From Sulfurimonas sp. (GTDB taxonomy: Bacteria; Campylobacterota; Campylobacteria; Campylobacterales; Sulfurimonadaceae): 5,439 nt of DNA. This document shows, piece by piece, positions 1 through 5,439 of the stretch. The stretch is from contig JAIOSY010000018.1 in assembly GCA_021107375.1 (NCBI GenBank), positions 1 through 5,439 of the forward strand, read 5' to 3'. Both the position numbers and the translations under genes were made by a program. Below the pieces are notes generated by a model. That model saw only the letters and a program-made list of their open reading frames with translations, did no database searches and was not told the origin of the DNA. Every line of letters begins with the position of its first letter. Positions within the stretch are counted from its first letter, which is position 1.

Positions 1-833
1 ATCGATATAAAATCAAAAAATGTTGCAGCAGTTGTTGTAACAGCAACTCTTCAACCATTTGCAAGACAGGGTGATAAGTTTGATATTACCGTTTCATCTA
101 TCGGGGATGCAAAGTCTTTAGAGGGTGGAACACTTTTGATGACACCACTAAAAGGGGTTGATGGACAGATTATGCTCTTGCTCAAGGTCCTTTAAGTATT
201 GGTGGAAAAAATGAAAAAGGTGCTGGTAGTGAATCTCATCCAACAGTAGGTTTAGTATATGAGGGTGGTTTGGTTGAGAGAGAGATAAATATAGATTTGT
301 ATCATCAAGAGTATATCAGCTTATCTTTAAAAGAATCAAATTTTAAAAATTCGGTAGCTGTACAAAAAGCGATAAATAAATTTTATAGCACTCAAGTTGC
401 TGTTGCTATGGATCCTCGTACAATAAAGTTAAAAAAACCAGAAAACAAATCTATGATAGAGTTTTTAGCTGAAATTCAAGATATTGATATGAATTATAAA
501 CCTAAAAATAAGATTATTATTAATGAAAGAACGGGAACTATTATTGCAGGAGTTGGAATAAAGATTACGCCTATTATTATGACACATGGTGATATAACAA
601 TAAAAATAAATGAACAAGCTACACCAAGTCAACCAGCAGGTTCGGTAGTAATTGATGACTCTTTAGTGATAGGACTTAATGAAAATGAACTTTATACAAA
701 AGATGGAACAACTACTGTTGCTAATCTTGTTCGTTCTTTACAAAAATTAGGGGCTACTCCTAAAGATATAATCTCTATTTTAGAGACTATGAAGAGTGCA
801 GGAAGTATATCTGCAGACTTAAAGGTAATATAA
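1..833 (+). CDS. flgI: FlgI, flagellar basal-body P-ring protein; 5' end outside the window, one-base frameshift near 170
   Basis: FlgI forms the periplasmic P-ring around the flagellar rod, in the peptidoglycan layer. Two reading frames together give about 277 residues of its C-terminal part; the start and signal peptide (roughly 70 residues) lie upstream of the window. Bases 1-171 encode the typical [35 protein letters not shown] and LKGVDGQI segments and then hit TAA at 193-195. From 171 the other frame continues with [12 protein letters not shown] and runs to TAA at 831-833. It contains the family's INERTGTI and THGDITIKI segments and the [18 protein letters not shown] end. FlgI homologues read GVDGQ-I/V-YALAQG without a break, so one base, most simply a T, is missing around 169-173. 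A TTG at 270 is not a credible start, because family sequence extends upstream of it. The identification is very secure. Whether the break is a sequencing error or a real mutation cannot be decided here. Confidence 0.93.
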
Positions 834-1111
834 TGCAAATACAAAGTTTGGCTCAACAGCATACAATACCGAAAATAGATCCAAAAGCAGAAGATGCTGA
901 GTTAAGAGCACAAACAGATGCCTTTGAATCTGTTATTATTAAAATGTTAATGGATAATGCTGCAAAAGATGAGAAAAATCTTTTTTCTCAGCAAAATGAT
1001 CCAGGAGATAAAATATATAAATCAATGTATAGAGATGAACTTTCTAAAGCTAGTGCTGGAGGGTTTGGTTTTTCTCAAATGTTATATGATTATTTGAGTC
1101 AAAAAGGGTAA
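833..1111 (+). CDS. flgJ: Rod-binding protein, FlgJ N-terminal domain type, without muramidase domain
   Basis: This is the rod-scaffolding part of FlgJ, which in the periplasm supports assembly of the flagellar rod. The 92 residues cover only the rod-binding domain. A helix around residues 26-44 (AFESVIIKMLMDNA) is followed by NLFS at 49-52, IYKSMYRDELSK at 61-72 and GGFGFSQMLYDYL at 76-88, all matching the N-terminal half of enterobacterial FlgJ. The C-terminal peptidoglycan hydrolase domain of enterobacterial FlgJ (about 310 aa) is absent, as is known for Campylobacterota, so rod passage through the wall must use another enzyme (inference). The ATG overlaps the flgI stop by one base (TAATG), and AAAGG at 821-825 lies 7 bases before it, inside flgI, which implies translational coupling. 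The family assignment is secure; only the gene symbol is loose, because half of the classical protein is missing. Confidence 0.9.
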   Translation: MQIQSLAQQHTIPKIDPKAEDAELRAQTDAFESVIIKMLMDNAAKDEKNLFSQQNDPGDKIYKSMYRDELSKASAGGFGFSQMLYDYLSQKG

Positions 1112-1117
1112 AAAGAC

Positions 1118-1144
1118 TTAATTTATTTGATGTTTTGTCGATAT
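1118..1144 (+). promoter_or_regulatory. Candidate sigma-28 (FliA) promoter ahead of flgM
   Basis: A -10-like element GTCGATAT at 1137-1144 matches 6 of 8 positions of the FliA consensus GCCGATAA and contains the CGATAT core typical of Campylobacter sigma-28 promoters. TTAATTT at 1118-1124 is a fair -35, separated by 12 bases. Transcription would begin around 1151 and give a short leader to flgM. Sigma-28 control of flgM is established in other flagellar systems and fits the late-gene content downstream. This is a pattern match by eye only. Confidence 0.45.
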
Positions 1145-1154
1145 GCTTGCATAT
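1141..1154. repeat. Perfect 6+6 bp inverted repeat in the flgM upstream region
   Basis: ATATGC at 1141-1146 and GCATAT at 1149-1154 are exact reverse complements separated by TT. The repeat starts inside the candidate sigma-28 -10 element and covers the predicted transcription start. An outer pair, TTTGTC at 1134-1139 and GACAAA at 1169-1174, could extend it into a larger interrupted hairpin in read-through RNA from flgI. It could be a regulator half-site pair, an RNA structure, or chance in AT-rich DNA. No T-run follows, so it does not look like an intrinsic terminator. Confidence 0.4.
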
Positions 1155-1188
1155 AGAAAAACTTTTATGACAAAGTAAAGGATAAGTT

Positions 1189-1398
1189 ATGATTTCACAG
1201 GGAAATGGCTCAGCTATTCGCAATGCCTATACTAATAATTTGGGAGAACCAAAAGATGTTGAGAAAAAAGCATCTGCTAGTATTACGAAGCAAGGCGATA
1301 TGAGTAATGTTGAACAAATTAAAGAGGCTCTTGATTCTGGAGAGTATAAAATAAATCTACAAGCGTTATCAGAAAAAATAGCTGATGAGTTGTTGTAG
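1189..1398 (+). CDS. flgM: FlgM, anti-sigma-28 factor
   Basis: FlgM binds sigma-28 (FliA) in the cytoplasm and blocks late flagellar gene expression; in well-studied systems it is exported through the flagellar apparatus when the hook is finished. The 69-residue protein has a polar, probably disordered N-terminal half (residues 1-38). The C-terminal sigma-binding region follows: VEQIKEALDSGEYKINLQAL at 41-60, then SEKIADELL at 61-69. This is the classic IK-x-AI-x-SGEY-x-I-x-x-x-x-IA-x-x-LL pattern of the family. It is shorter than the 97-residue Salmonella protein and close to the size I recall for Campylobacter and Helicobacter FlgM, so it is probably complete. AAAGGA at 1177-1182 lies 6 bases before the ATG. 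It sits 77 bases after the rod-binding gene, the largest gap in the window, behind a candidate sigma-28 promoter, and leads the chaperone-flgK pair. Confidence 0.93.
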   Translation: MISQGNGSAIRNAYTNNLGEPKDVEKKASASITKQGDMSNVEQIKEALDSGEYKINLQALSEKIADELL

Positions 1399-1427
1399 GT
1401 AGATTAAAAATAAATAGGGGTAGGATT

Positions 1428-1856
1428 ATGTTGTCACATCATTTACAAAGTGCCTTAAGTGATTTAAGAGATTTAATAAAAATAACTGAGTTGGATATAG
1501 CTGATATAAAAGAAGCTAAGAATGAACAGCAGTTTGAAAGATTATCTTTAAAAGAGGAAAAATTGAAAAGTTTTGAATCTAAAAAAGCTATGATAGATCA
1601 TGAAATCTCTTTGTTAATGACAGCACAACCAGACAAAGATTTACCTCAGTTATTAAATGATGAACAACATAATGCTCTTGATGAGCTCAAAGTAGAATTA
1701 TCAAATCTTCGAGATGCAAACAAAAGATATGCAAAATTTGTTTTAAGTGTTAGTAATCTTTATAATACATTTTTAGAAAGATTAGTTCCAACAGAGATGC
1801 AAGGTTACAATAGAGTAGCATCAAAAGATGCCTCTATCTTGGAAGTGAGAGTTTAA
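1428..1856 (+). CDS. flgN: FlgN-like flagellar export chaperone (probable FlgK/FlgL chaperone)
   Basis: FlgN proteins are cytoplasmic chaperones that bind the C-terminal ends of the hook-filament junction proteins FlgK and FlgL and hand them to the flagellar export gate. The 142-residue product is highly charged, has no signal peptide or membrane segment, and looks almost entirely helical. Two long amphipathic stretches with coiled-coil character lie around residues 5-65 and 78-118, linked by a proline-containing turn (QPDKDLPQLL, about 67-76). Sequence similarity to enterobacterial FlgN is weak by eye, so the assignment rests on fold character, length (FlgN is about 140 aa) and position between flgM and flgK, where C. 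jejuni also has its FlgN-type gene. A strong purine-rich site (AGGGGTAGGA, 1416-1425) precedes the ATG. Its stop is one base before the flgK start, consistent with coupled synthesis of chaperone and client. Without this context it would be called a hypothetical coiled-coil protein. Confidence 0.75.
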   Translation: MLSHHLQSALSDLRDLIKITELDIADIKEAKNEQQFERLSLKEEKLKSFESKKAMIDHEISLLMTAQPDKDLPQLLNDEQHNALDELKVELSNLRDANKRYAKFVLSVSNLYNTFLERLVPTEMQGYNRVASKDASILEVRV

Positions 1857-1857
1857 G

Positions 1858-3735
1858 ATGGCTTCTATATTTAATGCACTAAATATTGGATACTCTGGTT
1901 TAAGTGCTGCTCAGGTTGGGATTAATACAACTGGTCATAATATTTCAAATGCAGAGAATGATGGTTATACTAGACAAAGAGTTGTAACTACCGCGGCAAC
2001 TCCAATAAAATCCCAGCCTGGAAGTGTAGGTAATGGGGTAGAGATACAAACTATAAAAAGAGTTTTTGATAATTTTGTTTTTGATAGATATACAGACACT
2101 TATGCACAAAAAGAGTATACAGATTTTGAAAAAGCAACTTTAGAACAGCTATCAACATATTTTCCAGAGATAGATGAAGTTGGTATAAAAGCTGATTTAC
2201 AAGAATATTACAATATGTGGCAAAATTTTGCTGATAATCCTGATAATGATTCTATAAAATTAGCATTAGCAAAACAAACAGAAGTTCTTTCTGAGCATAT
2301 CTCATATACACAAAATCAAGTTACAACTTTACAATCTCAGTTAAATGATCAATTACATACAAATATAAATGAAGTAAATTCACTTGCAAAAGAGTTAACA
2401 GAGATAAATAAATCAATAGATGTTGCTGAAGCAGGTGGGCTTTATTCAGCAAATGACTTAAGAGATAAAAGAAATGTTATTGAGAGAGATTTAGCAAGAT
2501 TAATCGGTGCTGAAACAACTACTGGACAATTAGAATCAAATATTCAGATTGATAGTTCATCAAATACTAAAACAGGAAGTTATACTGTTAGTATTAACGG
2601 CTTTAATTTAGTTGATGGATCAACCTATCATCCTATCCATATATCAAATGATGACAATAAAAATGGTTTTTATGAAATCTCATTTGAGAGAGAAGATGGT
2701 ATTTTAATACCAATGGAAGAGAACATAAATGGTGGTAAAGTAGGTGCTATTTTAGAACTAAGAGGTGGAACAATAGATAATACAAGTGGTGTACCAACTG
2801 ATGGTATATTACAAAATAGTATTGCCCAACTTGATGCTTTTGCAAAAGGTTTGATTGAATCTACAAATAATCTTTATGCTTCAAGTGCAACAGATAGAAT
2901 GGATTCTAATTTTTTAGAGTTAAATCCAGATAATTCTCTTATCTCATCTTCATATAATATTAATGAAGGCTCTTTTAATTTAGTTGTTTATGATATTGAT
3001 GGAAATATAGCAGCTTCAAGAGCAATAGATATAAATGTTGGAACTACTATGCAAGGTGCTGTTGGTTCTAACTCTATTGAAGGGCAGATGAATGCCCAAG
3101 TTGATGATAATGATGATTCAAATGCTAACAATGATATAGATGATTTTTTAAATTTTAATTGGGCTACATCAAAGGATGGTAGTAAAGTAGAGTTTTCTCT
3201 TGATGCTTTATCAGAGTCGAGAGGTTACACTTTTGCAATAGAAGATAACTTAACGGATGAGACATTTTCATCAGGTACTAATTTTGCAGGTGCTTTGGGT
3301 ATGAATAGATTTTTTGATGGAGATAGTGCAAGTAATATTGACTTGAATTTTGAACTTAAAGAAAATGCAACTTTAATGTCGGCTGGTTATACTAATATGG
3401 CTGGAGATAGTAGGTTAGCATTAGATATGGTTCAGCATCAATTTGAAAATTTTAATTATAAAATAGATAATCAAACATTTGAAACAACAACTTATGGTAT
3501 GTTTGATATAATTGCTACGGATGTTGGTATTCATACAAATTCAGCAATAATGAGAAGTGAAACTGTTACAACACAATTTAATGCAGTAGAGATGGAATAT
3601 TTTTCTACTTCAAAAGTCAGTATAGATGAAGAGATGACAAATCTTATTAAATATCAAACATCATATGGTGCAGCTGCTAAAATTATTACCACAATAGATC
3701 AGATGATGGAAACTCTTCTGGGAATAAAACGATAA
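1858..3735 (+). CDS. flgK: FlgK, flagellar hook-associated protein 1 (hook-filament junction)
   Basis: FlgK is exported through the flagellar type III apparatus and forms the first junction zone between hook and filament. The 625-residue protein has the conserved axial-protein ends. At the N-terminus, residues 4-18 (FNALNIGYSGLSAAQ) are followed by GINTTGHNISNAENDGYTRQ at 21-40, which carries the NISNA-x-x-x-GYTRQ signature of FlgK. At the C-terminus, residues 588-625 (starting VSIDEEM, then TNLIKYQTSYGAAAKII and MMETLLGI) form the terminal helix that packs in the filament axis and is the expected chaperone target. There is no cleavable signal peptide, as expected. The long middle is the variable surface-exposed region, about 70 residues longer than Salmonella FlgK (553 aa) and near the length I recall for epsilonproteobacterial FlgK. 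It includes an Asp/Asn-rich stretch at 416-429. The ATG follows the flgN-like stop by one base, with GGAAGTGAGA at 1841-1850 as its ribosome site. Confidence 0.97.
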   Translation: MASIFNALNIGYSGLSAAQVGINTTGHNISNAENDGYTRQRVVTTAATPIKSQPGSVGNGVEIQTIKRVFDNFVFDRYTDTYAQKEYTDFEKATLEQLSTYFPEIDEVGIKADLQEYYNMWQNFADNPDNDSIKLALAKQTEVLSEHISYTQNQVTTLQSQLNDQLHTNINEVNSLAKELTEINKSIDVAEAGGLYSANDLRDKRNVIERDLARLIGAETTTGQLESNIQIDSSSNTKTGSYTVSINGFNLVDGSTYHPIHISNDDNKNGFYEISFEREDGILIPMEENINGGKVGAILELRGGTIDNTSGVPTDGILQNSIAQLDAFAKGLIESTNNLYASSATDRMDSNFLELNPDNSLISSSYNINEGSFNLVVYDIDGNIAASRAIDINVGTTMQGAVGSNSIEGQMNAQVDDNDDSNANNDIDDFLNFNWATSKDGSKVEFSLDALSESRGYTFAIEDNLTDETFSSGTNFAGALGMNRFFDGDSASNIDLNFELKENATLMSAGYTNMAGDSRLALDMVQHQFENFNYKIDNQTFETTTYGMFDIIATDVGIHTNSAIMRSETVTTQFNAVEMEYFSTSKVSIDEEMTNLIKYQTSYGAAAKIITTIDQMMETLLGIKR

Positions 3736-3754
3736 ACTAAAGGAGATATACTTA

Positions 3755-4552
3755 ATGCCAATATTTAGTATATCTATTTTATTTTTGGTTTTTACTTTCT
3801 CTTTTTTTGGATTATTCTTTTATGATATGGATGCATATACTTTAAATGCTTCTTCAATCCTTGTCTCACCATCACAAGAACATTTGCTAGGAACTGATAG
3901 GCTTGGACGAGATATTTTAGCAAGATTGATGCAGGGTGGTCAGGTTTCTTTAATTATCGGAGTTGGAAGTGCTTTTATCGCCTCAGTAATAGGGTTGTTA
4001 CTAGGTTCTATGGCAGGTTACTTTAGAGGTACAATAGATAAAGCTTTTATCGTTACGGTAGATCTTTTTTTAACTTTTCCAACTTTCTTTTTACTTTTAG
4101 CACTTGTAAGTTATGTAAATGCTTCTGCATGGGTTTTAATCGTGATTATATCTATAACAGGATGGATGACAACAGCGAGATTAATTCGCTCTGAGAGTTT
4201 TAAAATCACTTCTCAGCCATTTATAAAGATACTAAATATAGCAAATGTCTCAAAACTAAAAATTTTATTTAAATATTATGCTCCAATACTCGCTCCAATA
4301 TATTTTGTAAGTTTTACTTTTGGTGTCGGTGGAGCAATTTTAGCTGAATCAGGATTGAGTTTTTTAGGTCTTGGGATTGTAGCACCACAAATGAGTTGGG
4401 GTACAATTTTAAGTGGTGGGAAAGATGTTGTTGAGATTGCTTGGTGGGTTAGTTTTTTCCCAGGGTTAATGATATTTCTAGTCACTTTTGCACTTATTAA
4501 TATCTCAAACTATCTGCAACAATTAACAAATAAAAAGCAGATTCAAAATTAA
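3755..4552 (+). CDS. ABC transporter inner-membrane permease, DppC/OppC (peptide/nickel) family
   Basis: This is an inner-membrane channel subunit of the BPD (binding-protein-dependent) ABC importer family for peptides, nickel or related solutes; the substrate cannot be read from sequence. Of 265 residues, about 4-22 form TM1. The loop HLLGTDRLGRDILARL (43-58) is diagnostic of DppC-type proteins. Further hydrophobic segments lie near 64-89, 99-121, 126-137, 178-197 and 229-254. ESGLSFLGLG (198-207) and the nearby SWGTIL (214-219) are also family hallmarks. The EAA coupling loop is degenerate: aligned with the usual YVEAARALG it reads FIKILNIAN (156-164), losing the Glu, both Ala and the Gly. 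The N-terminus is short, so the protein is somewhat smaller than the usual 280-300 aa. AAAGGAGA at 3739-3746 is a near-ideal ribosome site for the ATG, 19 bases after flgK. No partner permease, ATPase or binding protein is in the window, so those must be encoded elsewhere if it is functional. Confidence 0.88.
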   Translation: MPIFSISILFLVFTFSFFGLFFYDMDAYTLNASSILVSPSQEHLLGTDRLGRDILARLMQGGQVSLIIGVGSAFIASVIGLLLGSMAGYFRGTIDKAFIVTVDLFLTFPTFFLLLALVSYVNASAWVLIVIISITGWMTTARLIRSESFKITSQPFIKILNIANVSKLKILFKYYAPILAPIYFVSFTFGVGGAILAESGLSFLGLGIVAPQMSWGTILSGGKDVVEIAWWVSFFPGLMIFLVTFALINISNYLQQLTNKKQIQN

Positions 4553-4554
4553 GG
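4551..4554 (+). promoter_or_regulatory. Ribosome binding site that decides the GTG start of the AI-2E transporter gene
   Basis: AAGG overlaps the last two bases of the permease stop codon and lies 7 bases before GTG at 4562. The overlapping ATG at 4560-4562 is in another frame and stops after six codons (TAG at 4578-4580). GTG 4562 is therefore the best start; the first in-frame ATG is at 4598, already inside the first membrane segment and without a comparable site. Confidence 0.55.
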
Positions 4555-4561
4555 TTGGCAT

Positions 4562-5439
4562 GTGGAAAATAGACAGATAGGTTACTCCTTTATTGTTATG
4601 GCAAGTGTTATTATTGTTTTAGCAGGTATTAAAAGTGCTTCAGAGATTATTGTTCCATTTTTACTTTCTATATTTCTTGCAGTGATTTTATCTCCATCAT
4701 ATAACTTTTTTAGAAAAAAAGGTTTTCCTGATTTTTTATCTCTTAGTTTGGTAATAGGAATATTTGTTATATTTTTAGCACTTGTAGCGAAACTGCTTGG
4801 CTCATCTGTTCAAGACTTTAGCTCAAACATTGATTTCTATCAACAACAACTATTGGTTTATTTTCATTCGATAGAGAGTTTTAGTTCTGATTTTGGAATT
4901 GTGTTGCCATTAGATGAATTATCGACTGTTATTAATTCGAAACAGATTATGTTGTTTGCAACTGGATTACTACAAAGTATGGGTTCAATGGTTACGAATG
5001 GATTTGTAATTCTTTTTACATTGATATTTATGTTGCTTGAATCAAATCATTTTATAAAAAAAATCTCTTATGCAGATGGGCTTAAAAATAGTGTAAGTCA
5101 TATAAAAGAGATACTTGCTAAGATTAAAGAGTATATGGTTTTAAAAGCGATAATTTCTCTTTTTACAGGTTTTATAATATGGATTGCATTATCGATTATC
5201 GGTACAGAGTACGCATTTTTGTGGGCTGTTCTAGCATTTATATTAAATTTTATTCCAAATATTGGTTCAATAATCGCGGCTGTTCCCTCTGTGTTGCTTA
5301 CCTTGGTTCAGTTAGGAGTATTTAGCTCAGTTACTGTTGGTATTATTTATATAGCAGTAAATATAATTGTTGGTTCTATAATTGAACCTAAGGTTATGGG
5401 TAAAGGTTTAGGATTATCTACTTTAGTTGTATTTTTATC
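4562..5439 (+). CDS. AI-2E family transporter, TqsA-like; 3' end outside the window
   Basis: The product belongs to the AI-2E / UPF0118 membrane protein family. E. coli TqsA is linked to export of the quorum signal autoinducer-2, while other members have been connected with ion exchange, so the substrate here is open. The frame stays open from GTG 4562 to the window edge: 292 codons of an expected roughly 340-350. Hydrophobic segments occupy about 10-45 and 57-78, followed by a polar periplasmic-type stretch. More segments lie around 140-160 (ending FMLLE), 190-255 and 258-275. Hallmarks are EIIVPF (28-33), YMVLKAIISLFTG in the second half, NFIPNIGS (229-236) and GSIIEPKVMGKGLGLST (271-287). 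By memory these align collinearly with E. coli TqsA rather than the PerM or YdiK branches. The gene begins 9 bases after the permease and shares its ribosome-site region with that gene's stop, suggesting one transcript. Confidence 0.9.
   Translation, partial: MENRQIGYSFIVMASVIIVLAGIKSASEIIVPFLLSIFLAVILSPSYNFFRKKGFPDFLSLSLVIGIFVIFLALVAKLLGSSVQDFSSNIDFYQQQLLVYFHSIESFSSDFGIVLPLDELSTVINSKQIMLFATGLLQSMGSMVTNGFVILFTLIFMLLESNHFIKKISYADGLKNSVSHIKEILAKIKEYMVLKAIISLFTGFIIWIALSIIGTEYAFLWAVLAFILNFIPNIGSIIAAVPSVLLTLVQLGVFSSVTVGIIYIAVNIIVGSIIEPKVMGKGLGLSTLVVFL

Noticed and set aside
150..156. A-AAA-GGG run as a programmed -1 frameshift site for flgI
   Set aside because: A shift there would run directly into TGA at 159-161, so it cannot restore the FlgI frame.
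270..833. A separate short gene starting at TTG 270
   Set aside because: FlgI homology continues in the same frame upstream to about 171 (YALAQG and GLVYEGG), so the TTG is an internal leucine codon of the frameshifted flgI.
1094..1121. Possible terminator hairpin after the rod-binding gene (TTGAGTC / GACTTAA)
   Set aside because: The stem is 7 bp with a G-T pair and a 14-base A-rich loop, overlaps the coding end, and is not followed by a clear T-run.
1136..1152. Possible sigma-54 promoter (TTGCAT box ahead of flgM)
   Set aside because: TTGCAT at 1147-1152 fits the -12 box, but the matching -24 position reads TGTCGA and lacks the near-invariant GG.
4276..4485. Open frame of 69 codons on the minus strand
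   Set aside because: It lies entirely inside the permease gene opposite conserved coding sequence, has no ribosome site or recognisable family, and is a shadow frame.
4560..4580. ATG at 4560 as start of the AI-2E transporter gene
   Set aside because: It reads six codons into TAG; the transporter frame is reached from GTG at 4562.

Overview
The window is AT-rich DNA with tightly packed genes, all on the + strand. It most likely comes from a Campylobacterota (epsilonproteobacterial) genome of the Sulfurimonas / Arcobacter / Campylobacter kind. The basis is the gene order flgI - short FlgJ-type rod-binding protein - flgM - flgN-like - flgK, which is the order I recall for the Campylobacter jejuni flagellar locus. 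It is supported by the very short FlgM (69 aa), the FlgJ homologue lacking a muramidase domain, the long FlgK (625 aa) and the codon usage. The genus is inference.

Positions 1-1111 hold the end of a hook-basal-body gene group. First is the C-terminal three quarters of flgI (P-ring), read in two frames because one base is missing near 169-173. It is followed, with a 1-base overlap, by the rod-binding protein. Positions 1112-1188 are the only real intergenic space in the window. They carry a candidate sigma-28 promoter and a perfect 6+6 inverted repeat just ahead of flgM. Positions 1189-3735 are a late-flagellar cluster: anti-sigma-28 factor FlgM, a helical FlgN-like export chaperone, and its expected substrate FlgK, with 1 base between chaperone and substrate. 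Together these genes build the P-ring and rod, time the switch to sigma-28 genes, and deliver the hook-filament junction protein.

Positions 3755-5439 leave the flagellar theme. A DppC/OppC-type ABC transporter permease (265 aa) follows flgK after 19 bases with its own strong ribosome binding site. It has no visible partner permease, ATPase or binding protein, and its EAA coupling loop is degenerate. Next, 9 bases later, is a TqsA-type AI-2E family membrane transporter that starts at GTG and runs off the window end. These two may be co-transcribed with flgK, since I see no terminator between them, but no functional link to the flagellum can be shown from sequence.

I found no RNA genes, CRISPR arrays, insertion sequences, attachment sites or origins. 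No stretch longer than 300 bases lacks a gene. Most of the window is an ordinary flagellar locus. The points most worth checking are the flgI frameshift, the flgM upstream region and the unusual orphan permease.
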